Source of the DNA: Paratrimastix pyriformis
Taxonomy: Eukaryota > Preaxostyla > Paratrimastigidae
Assembly: GCA_027972325.1 (NCBI GenBank)
Contig: JAPMOS010000110.1
Location: forward strand, 1-64,000
Direction: 5' to 3'
Length of the DNA: 64,000 bases
Shown: in pieces, positions 1 to 13,200 of the stretch
Layout: the number at the start of each line of letters is the position of its first letter
Position numbering within the stretch: position 1 is the stretch's first letter
The notes under the pieces: model-generated
Database searches by the model: none
What the model was told of the DNA's origin: nothing
Seen by the model: the letters and a program-made list of their open reading frames with translations, nothing else
Translations under genes and position numbers: made by a program

Positions 1-2310
1 GCAAACACAGAAAACTGAAACAGAAGAAAATCCGTTCGTCCGTCGAAAACCGGAGGGTAACATGCCGACCACACCCCTTGTGGGTAGGCGCACAGACGGC
101 ATGGCAGAGAGACTGGAATGCTACAGGAAACAGAATCGTTCAAACACTTGACAGCAAACAGAAGGAACATCAAAAGAACAAGTGGGGGGGACAAAAGATC
201 CAACAACGGACACGATACAATGAAGGCAAGAAGGGCAAAGACAAGAACAGTTAGAACGAAAAATATTCCCGAACCCAGCCTGATGGGGGCGGAACCCATC
301 CACCATGACCTACCACCTCGGTAGGACAGGCGCACGGGCCCCTGAATCCACCACCCCCACACACGTTGCTCCCTTCCCAAAGGCCCACGGTTGGCAACAG
401 GCGAGAGGTCGAGAGAGGCTAATTCGAGGCATCGGCAGAAGCGGCATGGTCGGGCGTCGAGGTAGCACGAGCGGGCGCAGCAGGCACAGCAGACAAAGGG
501 GACACACCAGCAACAGAGGCAAATAGGGGCAACAACAGGGGCAAATAGGGGCAGCAACAACAGGGGCAGCAACAGGCAGGTAGGTGCAGGTGCAGTGCAG
601 GTGCAGGTGCAGGTGCAGGTGCAGGCGCAGGCGCAAAGCCGGAGCATGATGAAGTCGGAGCCGGAATAGGTGCTGGCTTGGTTGAACGTTCGCCAAGGTG
701 AGTTTCTTGGGCAGCGGAAGAGGCAAATGGATTGCTCGAAGAAGGGAACGGCTCTCCTTCTTCCCCGCTGGACGATCGCCATCGATGATCGGTGGCGAGT
801 TCCACCTCCACCCGCTTGCTTTGGACCACGGCATGTAGTCCCCAACAGATAGGAGGACTCGTTCTGGCGGTAGTGGTGTTTGGTCCACAGACGAGCCGCG
901 CATGATTCCGCACGGCAGTCGAAACCGCACATTCGATTGCTGGAACAATAAAGCCCCAAGAAGTTGGAAAATAAACTGGCTGATCGCTTCAGGCTGCTTC
1001 TTCGGATTGTCCTCAGCAGCATGTGCACCGCGTTCGATGATCTCATAGCGGGAGCACGGTGCCTGGCTGACGACCAATGAACTGAAGAGCTCTCATAAGC
1101 CCCAAACGCATCCAAGGAGAGCTTGTCCAATGGAGCTGAAGAGGGAACCACAGATGCCGACCCAACTCATCTTGGAAGATACTCTCACCATAGGGTCGTC
1201 ACGACTTTGGATCTCGGCGTGATCCATAATAAGTTGGAATCGTCCTTACTGAGCTCGTCATGCTCAGTGATCCCGCCAGAAACGGGCAGAACGGAGCAAA
1301 GGAACGTGCAACGCCGAGACTTCAACCGGGGAATAACTGATCGATTGGAACCAGTTCCACACCCCATCCGGGAGCTGATTCGACAGACTTTGACCATTCT
1401 TCCGGCCGTCCGTCTGATTCCGCCGGCAAAGACCTCTCCTCCGCATCGGTGGGAGGAGGACGAGCCCGAACGCGAGAGCCTCGTCCGTATTTGCATCGCA
1501 CCTCCGGCTCGGTGCTAAATTCGTTCTTGTTAGGTCCCGCCCCGCCGCCACGCACACCGCACCAGGAGCGCCCCCTGCCCCGACCCCTACCGCCCCGAAG
1601 GCCCCGACCGCCCCGACTGCTCGTCCGACGACGCCCGCCCTGGCGCCGTCGAGCACAAGGACAAGGGGAACTGAGCCGCTCGGCCGTCTGTCGGAGCGGG
1701 TTCTGGCCTTCCCAGCTGGGATTCTTTTTGGATTCTCAGAACCTGGACGACGATGATGCCGAGCCCGCCCAAGCCCAAGAGGCAGGCCCTGGCGGCCGCC
1801 AAGCCCAAGAAGGATCGCGAGGCCCCGAAGAAGGCAAGAAGGCGGCCCCGGTGGCCGCCAAGTCCAAGAAGGAGGCCGCCAAGTGAGGCGGCGCCGCGGC
1901 CCCGGCCCCGCCACCGGCCCGCCGGAAGCCTGGGCCGCCTCATGAGGCCAAGGAGGCTGCGGAGGCGAAGGGCTCGGACGACGCCCCCAGGAGGACGCCA
2001 GGCCGCGGCACCGGCACAAGCACCCGGCCCCAGTGGAGATCTCCTCGTCGTCGGACGAGGGCGGCCGTGCCCCGAACCAAGGCGGGCCGAAAGGCCCGGC
2101 CGACCGACCCGACGACTTCTCCCCGGAGGCCGCTCGCCAAGTACCCTGCAGTCCGTCGTTGATCTCGTCAATGCGTACCTTGCGCGCCACCCTCCCTCCT
2201 CCCACCCCGCTCGCCAAGTAATGCAGTCCGTCGTTGATATCAATGCGTACCTTGCGCGCCACCCCTGCCTCCTCCCACCACTCGTGACCTGTTTTCATCG
2301 TTTCTTTTGA
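1..2310. repeat. Left inverted arm of the fossil element
   Basis: Bases 1-190 match the reverse complement of about 9175-9365 at high identity. Farther in, 1.33-1.40 kb and 1.75-2.2 kb correspond to the right arm at about 8.9-8.95 kb and 7.9-8.36 kb, where both encode a Lys/Pro/Ala-rich low-complexity protein with repeated PKKD-type motifs and an acidic Ser-Asp patch. The stretch 540-640 is a short GGTGCA-type tandem repeat. No intact gene is supported in this arm. Confidence 0.6.
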
Positions 2311-4529
2311 ACAAGTTACTGACTGCACATTCCCTTCGCTTCTGTTCGGGTTGTTAGGGGGCTCTTCGATCTCTGTCGGAAAAGTGCCACGGCAAGAGGA
2401 TGTGCTGCTGAGCTCCATCGACCCTGCCCGAGCCTCGCCCGGCCCCTTGCCCACGAGCGCCCCGGGAGCAATTGTGGAATGGTTCGAGAAGCTGGGAGCG
2501 GCCGTCCTGTTCAGCATAATCGTCCAAACGTCGGCCCTGGACGAGGCTCGATACCAGGTGGTCGACGGCTCGCACCGGTCTGACAATGCTCTTTTGGTGG
2601 ATCGGCCTCTAATCGTGCCCCTAGGTTCCAGGTTGCGCGCATCATCGTGGACCCGCGCCGGGTTCCGAGTTGCCGCCCGAGATCACCGCAGAACAGCGGA
2701 CCGAGCTTCGCCAAAGGGTGGAGAAGCTCAACAAGCTACACCCCAGATCCGGCAGGTCTCGCACGTTGTCTCCGCCCTCATAACAACGCACCTCTTCCCC
2801 TGCACAGCACCTGAAGGAGGACTACATCGACGTGGCCGTTTACAACACTCTCGATCCGAGGCCATGCTCGAGCTGCAACATCGGGTCAACCTGCTTACCA
2901 CGACGCGCGGTTTGGAAGCAGCACCTTCGACGTCCTGCTGAACCTCAAGCGTGCATCCCTCCAAGTCTGTCGTCTCCCGTCTATTGATTATCATCACCCC
3001 ACCCCCGCCCTTATCAGGCCCCCCAAGCGCTACATCCGTGAGGATCCTGACTTTGCCACACATTTGGAACCCGCCCTCAAGGAGCTGCACTTCCCAAAGG
3101 CGAAGACGCCCCGCCAAGCTTGTGAAGATTCTGGAGTGCTTCTCCTGGAGATGCTGTGTGCCCCTCCCAGCTCCCGGTTGAGCGACAGCCGTCAGCCACG
3201 AACCTGTGGCGCATCTTTGAGGTCCGCATGCACCAACCATTTCCACGCTGCCGCTCACACGTCCTGCCCGCCAGGCCAGGGATGCGGAGATGAATCGGTG
3301 GCTTGCTCGCGCCATGTTGGAGGGGTCGTTCAGTGGTTCTGAGGCCACCCTACTGCAGCGGCCGATCTCAAGAAGCCCATTCGGCAGGCCGAGCAGACCT
3401 TCATGCTGCTCGAGGCCCACGATGCAGCTGAGGTGGCCGCCGGAGACCACCCCCTGTCCTCAACCTGCCCCCCCGACGAGGCCGCCTGGGAGATCCCAGG
3501 TGCCATCTCGTCCGGACCGAGACCTTGCCTTCATGAACTGCCTCAACGTGCGGCCCTTCCCATTCCGCAAGGGCAAGGTTCGACTCCCGGCCTTCTCCGA
3601 GGAGCTGGGTGAGCTGGGCTGCCCGTTCGAGCGCCTCAACGAGACGGACGTTGGCAACATGCCCCAGGAGATCACCTTCATGGACGGCTGGCGTCTCTCC
3701 GAGTTCGAGTTGGTCCTCGGGTACTGGCTGGGTGGTGCGGCACAACTGCCACCGGCAATGCAGGACTACCTGATGCCCGAGCACTGCCCGTACGCCCGGC
3801 TCTGGGAGGAGATGGGCCACCACGACATCCCCGTGCCAGCAAGCGCATGCTGAAGACCGTCGACCGGGAACTACGTGAGGAAAGGCGGGCACTCCGGGAG
3901 GAAGCCGCCCGAGCACCCAGAGCCGCCGAAGTCAGAGCCGGCCAAGCGGGCCACCCTGAAGGCGCTTCTTTCCCAAGCCGAGCCGACCTCCGAAGCCGAG
4001 GCCAAGGCGGCGGAGGCCGATGACGAGTATGAGGTCAAGGCCTGCGCACTCCCACCGGAGTCGGCCACCGAGGAAGCCCAGCCTTCGTCGAAACCGGTGC
4101 CCGAGCCCGAGCCCAAAGCCAAGCTCCCCGAGCTAGCCAGGCTGCCGCCGCAGCCCGCCCCCAGGCTGCCGCCGCAGCCCGCCCCCAGGCCAAGCCGCCG
4201 CAGCCCGCCCCCAGGCCAAGCCGCCGCAGCCCGCCCCCCAGGCTGCCGTCGCTCTCAGCCCCAGCCGGCTCAGCCTCAACCCCAGACCCCGGCCCAGGCC
4301 CAGCAACAACACTCCAAGCCACCGCAGCAGCGTCAGTCGCCCAGGCCACCACCAAGCCCGCGTCCGCTGCGCCTCGTTCCGGCCCCCAGCTGCTTTCCGC
4401 ACCCGCGGAGGGCCACGATCCCCGCGGGAAAACCTTGGCCCGGTTCTACTGCGGGATGCCGAAGCGATCTTGTTTCGCGCGAAGGATAATCCCGGCCGTG
4501 TCTGCAGTTTCCAACTTGTTGGATCCCCA

Positions 4530-5330
4530 CTAACATCCTCGTTTCATTCAATAGACACTGTATACCTTGGCCGTGTTGGATGCTCCTGGGGCATTACCGA
4601 CGACCCTCGAGACAGACCCACCCCGGACTACGGATCCCTGGCCCAGTACCTCGACTCGTTCATTGCCCCCAATGGTACCATCATCGTGATGGATACCGAG
4701 GCCAACCTGTCCCAGCAATGGACGCCGGCTCTCGAGTGCTTCAATTTCGTGAGCGATCACCGAATTCGTGCCATCTGGGGAAGTCCGTGATTCATTCCCT
4801 TCACAGATGCAATTGGTTTTAACTTGTCCTTCATCACTTCTTCGCGCAGATTACCTCGAGGAGGCCAACCCCGGCCGTCGCTCACCGGGAGCCCCCCGCC
4901 CTGAGGAGGTGGAGCTGCCCATCGAGGTTTTCCAGCGAGGCCACGAGCGGCCCGTCAACTGGCGCTGGGATGTACTGTGCCCTTCTCCGAGTGCGAAGTT
5001 GGCCGAGATGAACGCCCGGGCCAACCCGCGCACCAACGCGGTCTACCTGCGGCACCAGGCGGGCAGGCCCGCTTCGCCAAGCCGGCCGATCTTTACGTCT
5101 ACCTCTTCCGCCGCTACGGAGGGCCGGGCCCTGTGTTGGACTGCTTCTGCGGCTGTGGGCCAGCTCTTGGCGGCAGAGGCCACCGGAACGCGCGTTGATC
5201 TAATTGACCGGGCGCCTGCAGTGGAGAGCCTCATGATCGGCCACGTGCCTCCGGTGCTGGTGCACCGGCAGGACGAAGCATACCTGCCCCTCGAAGCCCA
5301 CGAGACGGAGCTTTGCAACGTCGTTGCACC
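4530..5330 (+). pseudogene. DNA methyltransferase-like part of the fossil element
   Basis: A WG-I-DD type catalytic-loop-like motif (around 4590) is followed downstream by a glycine-rich AdoMet-pocket-like motif (LDCFCGCG, around 5135). This order, catalytic loop before AdoMet pocket, fits the permuted (beta-class) amino-methyltransferases acting on N6-adenine or N4-cytosine. The region is decayed and its membership of that family is an inference from two motifs only. Proline/glutamine-rich sequence follows (5330-5620). Confidence 0.35.
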
Positions 5331-6199
5331 CCCTGTCGACGAATGGGACCTGCATCTTCCTCTGCTCCCCCCTCAAGAAGAACCTGCCCCGCCTCAACAA
5401 GAAGAGCAGGCCTCCGAGCAGACCACCACCGCCGAGCAACAACAACAAGAGCAGGCCTTCGAGCTTCAAGACGACCAAGAGGGCCCCTCATCCCCGCTCC
5501 CGATGATCAGCCTTATCAGTGGCCTCCTCCTTCCGACGAGCTCAACCCGCTGCTGGACCCGCTCAGTCCGGATGCTTTGGGCGAGGACCTTCAGCCCGAG
5601 GAAATCGAGGACTTGCCGTAACTTGTAATACAATCCCTCTTTTCGATCCTGATTTTTTTGGTTTGTTTTTTCTAAGAAACACGATACATCGAGAAATTGC
5701 CTCGATTGAACAACAAGCCACCGGGCGGGATCGGGACCCGGAGGGGTCTGGGACCGGGAGTAGTGCTCGCTGGACGGGCTGCATGACCAGGGTGATAGCC
5801 ACTCCTGTGGCGCCTCTGATATGGAGCCAATCGAAGTTGACGACCTCCACCGCTTCCTGAGGAGGAGTTATTTTTCGGAGGTGATGATGGTGACGAGGCG
5901 GCACATGAGGAGGCCGAAGAGCCAGCCCTTGGAGACCTGGACCCCGCAGAAGCCGCGGAGATTGACGTCGTGGTTGATGTAGCAGCAGACGATGGTGATG
6001 TGGCTGATTATGGAAGCTACGACCGGACGGCGCGGGGATCCATCTAATCCTTGCCGGGATCGAACGTCTGTTTTTGGTTTTTCGGGTCATGATCAATGCC
6101 CCCTTTGTCTCATTTTTCCAGTTCGGGAAGGATCACGCAGTTACCGGTCGAACTGTCTAAAACACGCCAATGAAGGGTTGTACCGCGTCGAGCGGGAGT

Positions 6200-7462
6200 T
6201 CTGCAGCGGCTCCGCTTCGACCACGAGATCCGCGATCGGCCCATCTGGGTGCCCGTGATCTACCCGCTTGCCCGCCGTGTGCGCTTGCTGCGGCGCTTGC
6301 ATGTCCAGCAGGGGCACCTCAACCGAGATGCCCTGATTGCCTACTCGAAGGGCCTCTTCTACATTCATGGCGTGGATCAGCTTGCGCGGGACATCATCGG
6401 GACGTGTGGCCAGTGCCAGAGCGTCCGGCCCACGTACGAGCATCCCAAGTACCACGCCTTGGTGGTCAACCGGCCCCTCGAGGTGGTCGAGCTCGACTGC
6501 GGCGGCTTCGAGATGAGCTGCCAGCCGCCTCGCGCGTTCTGCGTCCTGGTGGACCACTTCACGAGCTACATGTGGGCCGCCGCGACATGGGAGACGAAGG
6601 CCACCGGGCAGGAGGTGACCGACCTTCTCAGTCGTGTGTTCACCAGCGACGAGCCCAATCTGCTCCCCACCCGGATCGTGACCGACAATGGGACCGAGTT
6701 CGTCAACCAGCGCGTGGCCGAGTGGATCGCGTCTGTTCTGTGCGTTTCGGATTTGCTCTTCACAGTCATCAACCCGCTCAGGAACAAGAACCTGCTGCCC
6801 GGGGTCCACATGGAGCACCACCGGTCGAGGCCGTACTACCCCAGTCTCATGGGAAGGCCGAGAACGCCGTCAAGAAGATCAAGAACCGGGTGATGAAGAT
6901 GCGTATCGTGCCGGCCACCAACCGCGAGCTGCCGTGGCAACCCTTCCTGCAGCCCGCCGTGCACCTGTACAACACGGCCACGGTTTCTTCGGTCTTCCAG
7001 CAACGCCCGGTTGTGATGATGGCGCTCTACCTCCCCGAGTACGAACAACTGGGCGACATGGCCCAGCTGCCGGACAAGTTCGCCAACCTGACGGCCGCGG
7101 AGGTGCGCCAAATCAAGGAGGCCGTGGCGTTCTACCGGCACCGCGAGTACGGCTACATTGAGCGGCGCCGCAACAAGGACCAAGAGACCATCGAGGAGGG
7201 GACTCGCGTCATAGTCGCCCCGCCTGCCAAATGGCGCCGGCCCGGCATTGGCAGGTTCTGCTGGTCCGGGAGGGTGGCGGAACGCATGCGTAACGGCACC
7301 TACGTCATCGAGTTTGAGGATCGGGTCAAGCCGGGCATTCCCAAGGTCTACGGGCGCAACAAGCTGCGGCCTTACGATGCCACCTTCGATGCCCCGCTCC
7401 CTGCTGCGGGAGGCGCTCTGGTCCCCGTCGTTGATCGCCGGCGTCACGCGCCCCCAGAATAA
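6200..7462 (+). pseudogene. RVE-type integrase part of the fossil element
   Basis: An HHCC-like zinc-binding segment (His near 6300-6320, then CGQC near 6400) precedes an RNase-H-like core with ELDCGGF (first Asp) and VTDNGTEF (second Asp), followed by a basic C-terminal segment rich in Arg and Tyr. This is the layout of integrases of LTR elements, Polintons and Ginger transposons. The part is not intact. A C-terminal chromodomain was not recognised. Confidence 0.75.
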
Positions 7463-7699
7463 AACACCCCCAACCCCACCATCCCCACCACCGCCCCCCG
7501 TCCCGAATTTTCCGGTCCGGTTTTCTGCAAAAACAAAAATGATCTTATACGAATGCTCGAGGAGGGGGGTGGGGGGTGAAATCGTTGGAGGGGGCCGGAT
7601 GCCATCAACGGCACAATCGGGCTCGGGGGTGGTGGGGAGGGGGGGCTGCGTGCATTACCAGTTTTCTCCCAGAGGATCCCCAAAACCGGCTCTCGCTCA

Positions 7700-9370
7700 C
7701 CCCCCCCCCCCCCCCCCCCGTTCATGAACGCCCTGTGCACTCTGGGTTCTTGTCGACGCCCCGTCCATACAAAACCGGAAACACCCCCCCTACCCACCAA
7801 CCCGAACAAAGCAAAAGGAAGTCAGTCACTTGTTGGTCAAAAACAACGAACGATAAAAAAAGGTCACGACTTGGAGGAGGAGGAGGAGGGAGGGTAGTTT
7901 TCCAAGAACGCAGTGCACAAAGCAATAACGGACTGCATTAATTGCCGGGCCTCCGGGGCGAGCTCAGGCGAGTTGGGACGGCCCCGCTTGCGCTCGGCCT
8001 TCGCCTTGGGTTCGGGGGCTGGGCCGTCCTCGTCCGACGACGAGGAGTCGACCAACACCGGGGCCGGGTGCTTGGTGCCCCGGTGACGCGGCGGGGCGTC
8101 CTTCTCGGCCGCCTGATCCTCCGCCGAGGCCTCCGAGGCCTCCTTGTTGGCCTCGTGATGCCCCGGCTTCCGTCGGCGGGCCGGTGGCGGGGGGACCGGG
8201 GCGGCGTCCTTCTTGGGCTTGGTGGGCGCCACCGGGGCCTTCTTGTCCGCTTCGGGGCCGTCCTTCTTGGGCTTGGGCTTGTTCTTGACCTCCTCTTCGG
8301 GGGGGCTTGGGCTTGGCCTTCTCCCTTTGGCTTTGGGCTCGGGGAGGCATCGTCGTCATCCAAGATCCTAAAAAACAGAGATCAGGTGTGAAAGGCAAGA
8401 AACCACTGCGACAGACGCCACGCGAGCTGCACCGGTTGCCTTGTCCTTGTGCTCGATCGGGAGGTCCTGCGTCGGGAGGGGCGCGGTCGGGGCGGTCGGC
8501 GCAGGGGGCGCTCCTTCGGCGGTATGGGTGGCGGCGGGGGCGGGAGACCTAACGAAGAAGGAATTAAACCGAGCTTGAGGTGAGATGAAAACACAGACAA
8601 GGGCGCGGGTTGGGGCTGCTCGGTCAGCGGCTCGTCACCGCCAATGTCGACGCGCTCGTCGTCAGCGGCGAAAGCAGGGGAGGACGGCCTCCCAATGCTC
8701 TCGAAGGCGTCTTGAATCACCATCAAATGCAGGGGCGCAGCGAGCCCCCCCACAAGCTTCGAGGCGGCATTGATGCGGCGACGGAAGCTATGACAAAATG
8801 TTGTGGGAAAACAGAAGGGGCGATGACAAACAAACCAATTGATCGCCACGTGTGGTGCCTCGGCCCAACCCGGGGGTTGAAGCGAGAGTGTGCCCTCACA
8901 CCAAGCAATGGCATCTTCGGAGGTCCTGAATTGATTCCAATCGATAGAGTTCATCTGAAAACGGCAAAAAGGCGCGTGAACAAGGAAGAGAACCCGGGGT
9001 AATGTCCACCCCGCTGAGTTTCACCGAAAAAACCCTTTGGGACATGTCGGAACACCGATCCGAAAAATTCGATTTCCATTGATTAATTCCATACGAGTCG
9101 TATGGATTTTAGTACCCCCGACTAACTTCGGGATAGTCGATTCCCTTTGTCCCCCTACTGGCCTGTTCTTTCTTTTGATGTTCCTTTTGATTGCTGTCAA
9201 GTGTTTGAACGATTCTGTTTCCCGGCGATATTCCAGTCTCTCTCTTTCCCGCCATGCCGTCTGTACGCCTACCCCTGAAGGGGTTTAGGTCGGCATGTTA
9301 CCCGCCGGTTTCGACCGGATGAACGGATTTTCCTCTGTTTCAGTTTTCTGTGTTTTGCGCGCAGTTACTG
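7700..9370. repeat. Right inverted arm of the fossil element
   Basis: Inverted counterpart of the left arm. Its minus-strand coding remnant (about 8954-7870) begins with a short globular-looking segment (SIDWNQFRTSEDAIAW) and continues into the same Lys/Pro-rich low-complexity protein as the left arm, ending in a Ser-rich tail. A run of about 20 C lies at 7700-7720 just inside. The outer end (9175-9370) is the best preserved part. Confidence 0.6.
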
Positions 9371-9383
9371 GCAGTCGAAATAG

Positions 9384-9386
9384 TAT

Positions 9387-9438
<52 letters not shown>
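9384..9438. repeat. (AC)n microsatellite
   Basis: About 25 uninterrupted AC dinucleotides directly beside the right end of the fossil element. GT/CA tracts also form the tails of the R1 and R2 repeats elsewhere in the window. Confidence 0.95.
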
Positions 9439-9439
<1 letters not shown>

Positions 9440-9671
9440 GGCGAGTACCAAAAAAGTACCAAGGGCGGGTACCAAGAATACCAAACAACGCGGTACAAGA
9501 ACTTTAATGGTACTTTTCCGTTGTCATCTTGGAATAGATTGCTGGTCAAGGCTCAAATCTCCTTGTGGATGCACCCCCCCAATGTTTCTGTCCCTCGGTA
9601 ATATAACATGGCATTAATTTGAACCTGTGGTCAAACCCAGGTGATATACACTGTTTCCATTTTCCGGATTC

Positions 9672-9889
9672 GTTAGAGTTGCACGAAAGTTGTAAAAAAG
9701 GAGAAAGAAGTGGAGAAAGAAAAAAGAAAGTGAGAAAGAAAAAAGTAAATTTTTTGTCGTTGCGTTTGTGCACGAGGGACCGTCTGGGACTCGAGGCGAG
9801 AGGTCTTTCTTGGGTGGAGAAAAAAAAGAAGAAAGAAAGTGGAGAAAGAAAAAAGAAGAAGAAAGCAACTTTTTTCGTGCAACTCTAAC
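9672..9889. mobile_element. MITE-like element with 21-24 bp inverted ends
   Basis: GTTAGAGTTGCACGAAAGTTG at 9672-9692 is matched in inverted orientation at 9866-9889, apart from a longer A/T run. The interior of about 170 bp is purine-rich (AGAAAG-type) and codes for nothing recognisable. Length, inverted ends and lack of coding fit a MITE. No clear target-site duplication was seen. A partial relative of the end (GAGCAACTCTAG) recurs near 9972. Confidence 0.55.
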
Positions 9890-10243
9890 TCTGTTTTTTC
9901 TCTTCTCCTTCCTTTCTTCTTCCAAGAGCCAGCCGAGAAAGATGAAAACGGCGGAAGAAGCGCCGCTTTCGAGCAACTCTAGTATGAACCACACATTGGC
10001 CCCGTTCACATTTAGTATTGGGGGAGACAAATTTAGTTTAGCGAAAGAGCCGGGAGGAGACGGGGAAGAGGAGGGGGAAGAGGAGAAAACAAAGTGCCAC
10101 ACTCACGCAACAGGCAGGCAGAAGTCCTTGTTGTGCTTTGCATGGCAAAACAATCTTCAGATGTTCATAAAAAGTGCGGTTCGTTATTTTTGGATGGCGC
10201 AGTGACGGCGCTGGCTTTCGCCAATGGCCAATTCTCATGACCA

Positions 10244-13200
10244 TTACGAGGCCAAGGGAGGAGATACCGATGCCGCATCGGACACACCAGCAGAATTGTC
10301 GGCGAAGAAAGGAGGGGCCGGCACAGTGGCGGTGAACGTGGGCACAGGAGTTTGGACATCGGGTGTGGGGTCGGGACTGGCTGCTGACTTCATGGGCACC
10401 ATCTCGTAGGACTGCTCGTTCTGATGATCGGGGAGGCCCTGGCCCGCCTCGGCAGAAGCCGCTTGGAGGGTCTGCGGATGGACGGTCGTGGCTGGGAAGA
10501 AGAGCGAACCGAACGAAGTTTCGGATGAGCGTTTCAAAGAGAGCCTCACAGCCGGTGAGGCCACTGTCGCGCAGAGCAAAGTCGAGCCACATGGCGTGAA
10601 CATCCGCCAACCGAGGGAAGGAAGACGGACCACGCGAGGCGCGCCGTCTCTTGGTGAGAACGACGACGACGACGATCGCCGCGCCGACAAGCATCACGGC
10701 GCCCACCACGAAGAGCGCAATGGAGCCGCCATTGATGCCGCCTGGACAAAAACAAAAGCAGATCGAAGCGCACAGGGCGATTGTGAGGCTTCGCACGCAA
10801 AGCAAGTAAGCAGACGCAGCAAACGCAGCTGACTCAGCAGACAAGCAGACACAGCAGACAGAGCAGACAGAGCAGACAGAGCAGACAGAGCAGACACAGC
10901 AGACACAGCAGACACAGCAGACACAGATAAACCTGACACGGACCGGTGATGAAGTCCCCATCGGCCACGGCGCTGGCCGCCACGTAGGTGAACGCGTCCC
11001 GCAAGAGGGCGCTCGTCATGTCATAGTTGAACAGCTGCACATCGGTCACAGAATCCACCGTGGAGGGGGTCCCCTCGGGGGGCGGCAGCACATAGGCCCG
11101 CACCAACTCGCTCGAGAGCACCTCCACCTCGAGGCAGCTCTGGCCGCCCACCAACAGGGTGGCGTTGGGGCGCAGGTGGGTCCCCGTCAGCGTCACCCGG
11201 GTGGCCGACTTGAAGGAGCCCCGCCGCGGGCTCAGGCTGGTCAGGGTGGGCGCCTCGGCTGCCGCGATGCGATGATGGGGGAAATCACCCAGAGTGAGTT
11301 TGAGCTGACAAAGAGACGGCCGCACACGGCCGCACGCGGGCGGAAAAAAGAAGGCTGGCGCCTGACCCCGTCGCACGCAAGAATGGTGGAGCATCCATTC
11401 GCCGCCGCACACAATGCGGCGTGCCTCCCTCCGGGCTGACAGACCCTGGTAGTAGAAGCGGGACGGCAGGACGGCAGTGGTCCCGTCATTGTTCGTCACC
11501 ACCACATCCATCGGCCCAATGGGAAGGTCCGCCCCCCCATTCGCCGCCAACAGCCGATGACGGGCGCTGGCCGCGTTGACGGTACACCGCAGCGAGTTCC
11601 CATCGGAGGCGATGACGACGCCCGTGCAGGGCAGCGTGCCCACCTTGACGGTGCACCCCGGCCGGAAGTCGGACCCGGTGACCGTGATGGCGGTCGGCCC
11701 CGAGGAGGCCGTGATGGCGGTCGGCGAGACCCCGCCCACGGTGGGCGCGGTGCCCGTGAAGGAAAAGGCCCCCACCGAGGTGGTCGAAATCCCATCACTG
11801 TTGCGCAGGGTTACATCGGCCGGGCCCACTGGGCCGCCCGCGGGCACCGTGCACCGGATGCGGCCGCCTGATGGGCGGGGGATGGTGGAGAGATGGATGA
11901 TTGATGATGGTGCAGTCTGTGCGTGGGTGGTGTTGGGTGCGTGGGGGCGGGTGGGGTGTCTTGCCATCCGGTTGAGGGTGCCCATACCCTTCGGTCCTGC
12001 TTTTCGACAAGCCAGGAAATGGACCGTCCCGATTCCTTTTGCCGGACAAAAAGTGACTTGTTTTCCAAGACAATGCACACAGACAGGCACACGGGCACGG
12101 ACACGCACACACGGGCACGGACTGGACAAGATTGGATTGGCGCAGGTGAGGCCGCCAATGGCCACCGTGACACCGGCGCGCACGTTGCTGCAGGTGATCA
12201 CCACTTGCGCTGACGAGATGGCCTTGGCAGAAGCGGGGCTGATGGAGAAGAAGATTGGCGGGTAGACAGGCGAGCCAACCGCTGGAGAGGAGGCGGGAAA
12301 CAGAACAGGGAAAAGATGTCAATTTCCTTCGTGGGAGCTTGCTATGCTTTTCGTGTGTGATGCTCACTCACTCACTCTCACTCTCTCTGGCTGCTCCGAG
12401 CAGCAAGGGGCAGCGAGGCAGGCGATGGGACGGACGTGTGTACTCGTATCCCTGAATCAGGGTGGCCTGAGTCCGATCCGCGTTGGTGACGGTCACGTTG
12501 ACCACGGCCTCGGCCCCGGGAGGGCTGCGCACGCGGAGGGTGTGAGTTTCGTCAATCCAAAATGGGCAAACAGAAGACAGATCGATCGAAATTCATTCAA
12601 CATCAAACATCAGAAGCCTCCATTCCCCATTCCTCCACAAAATCTCGACTCATGACGTCACCTCCGTTTGTTGGAGTCATGTGGTGGTGGGAAACCACAA
12701 GCAGACCTGGTGCAGCCGATGGTCGTTTCGTTGGACACAACCACATCAAGGCATGCCTGGCTCCCCAGGTGAACGACGGCCCCGGCACGAAATCCGGTGC
12801 CCGTCAGGGTCAGCCGGGTGGAACCACTGGTTGGACCAGAAACGGGACTGATCGCCGAGAGAACAGGTACCACTCCTGCACAGACGGACGCCATCATCGA
12901 CAACCCCACCAGGCAGCACCCAACAGGAGCCAGTGCAGCGAGAAAATGAGGTACACTGCTCGAGAGAGGGAAGGACGAGAGCCCGTAGGGCTGTGGAAGG
13001 AACCAGTTCGCGGACCCTGGAACGCATAGCCAGCAGCCAAGGTGACGGTGGTTCGGTCGCTGTTGGTCACCACGACGTCCACCGGACCCGAGGCATCCCC
13101 GGCCGGCGCAGTGCATGTCAGCACGGTCCCATTGGCAGAGACGACCGCGCCCAGGCAGTCGTGTCCGCCCAGTGCCACTTGAGCGTCCGCGCGCATGTTC

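Larger units (their letters stand above)
1..9385. mobile_element. Fossil TIR element with RVE-type integrase (Ginger/Polinton-like or LTR kin)
   Basis: The first ~300 bases are the reverse complement of about 9060-9370, and inner coding parts of the two arms (near 1.3-2.2 kb and 7.9-8.95 kb) are also inverted copies, so the element has unusually long inverted arms. The centre holds an RVE-type integrase and a DNA-methyltransferase-like part. No reverse transcriptase, protein-primed DNA polymerase, capsid or ATPase was recognised. The family is therefore uncertain: a Ginger-type DNA transposon, a reduced Polinton-like element or an LTR relative all remain possible. It looks broken, with at least about five interruptions. 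The left terminus is at or beyond the window edge; the right end lies just before an AC microsatellite. Arms similar outside but strongly drifted inside suggest a moderate age. Confidence 0.6.

Noticed and set aside
310-2586. Overlapping Arg/Pro-rich frames on both strands of the left arm
   Set aside because: High-GC shadow frames in a decayed inverted arm; no independent gene supported.
9285-9549. Poly(Cys-Val) and poly(Thr-His) frames
   Set aside because: They come from the (AC)n microsatellite.
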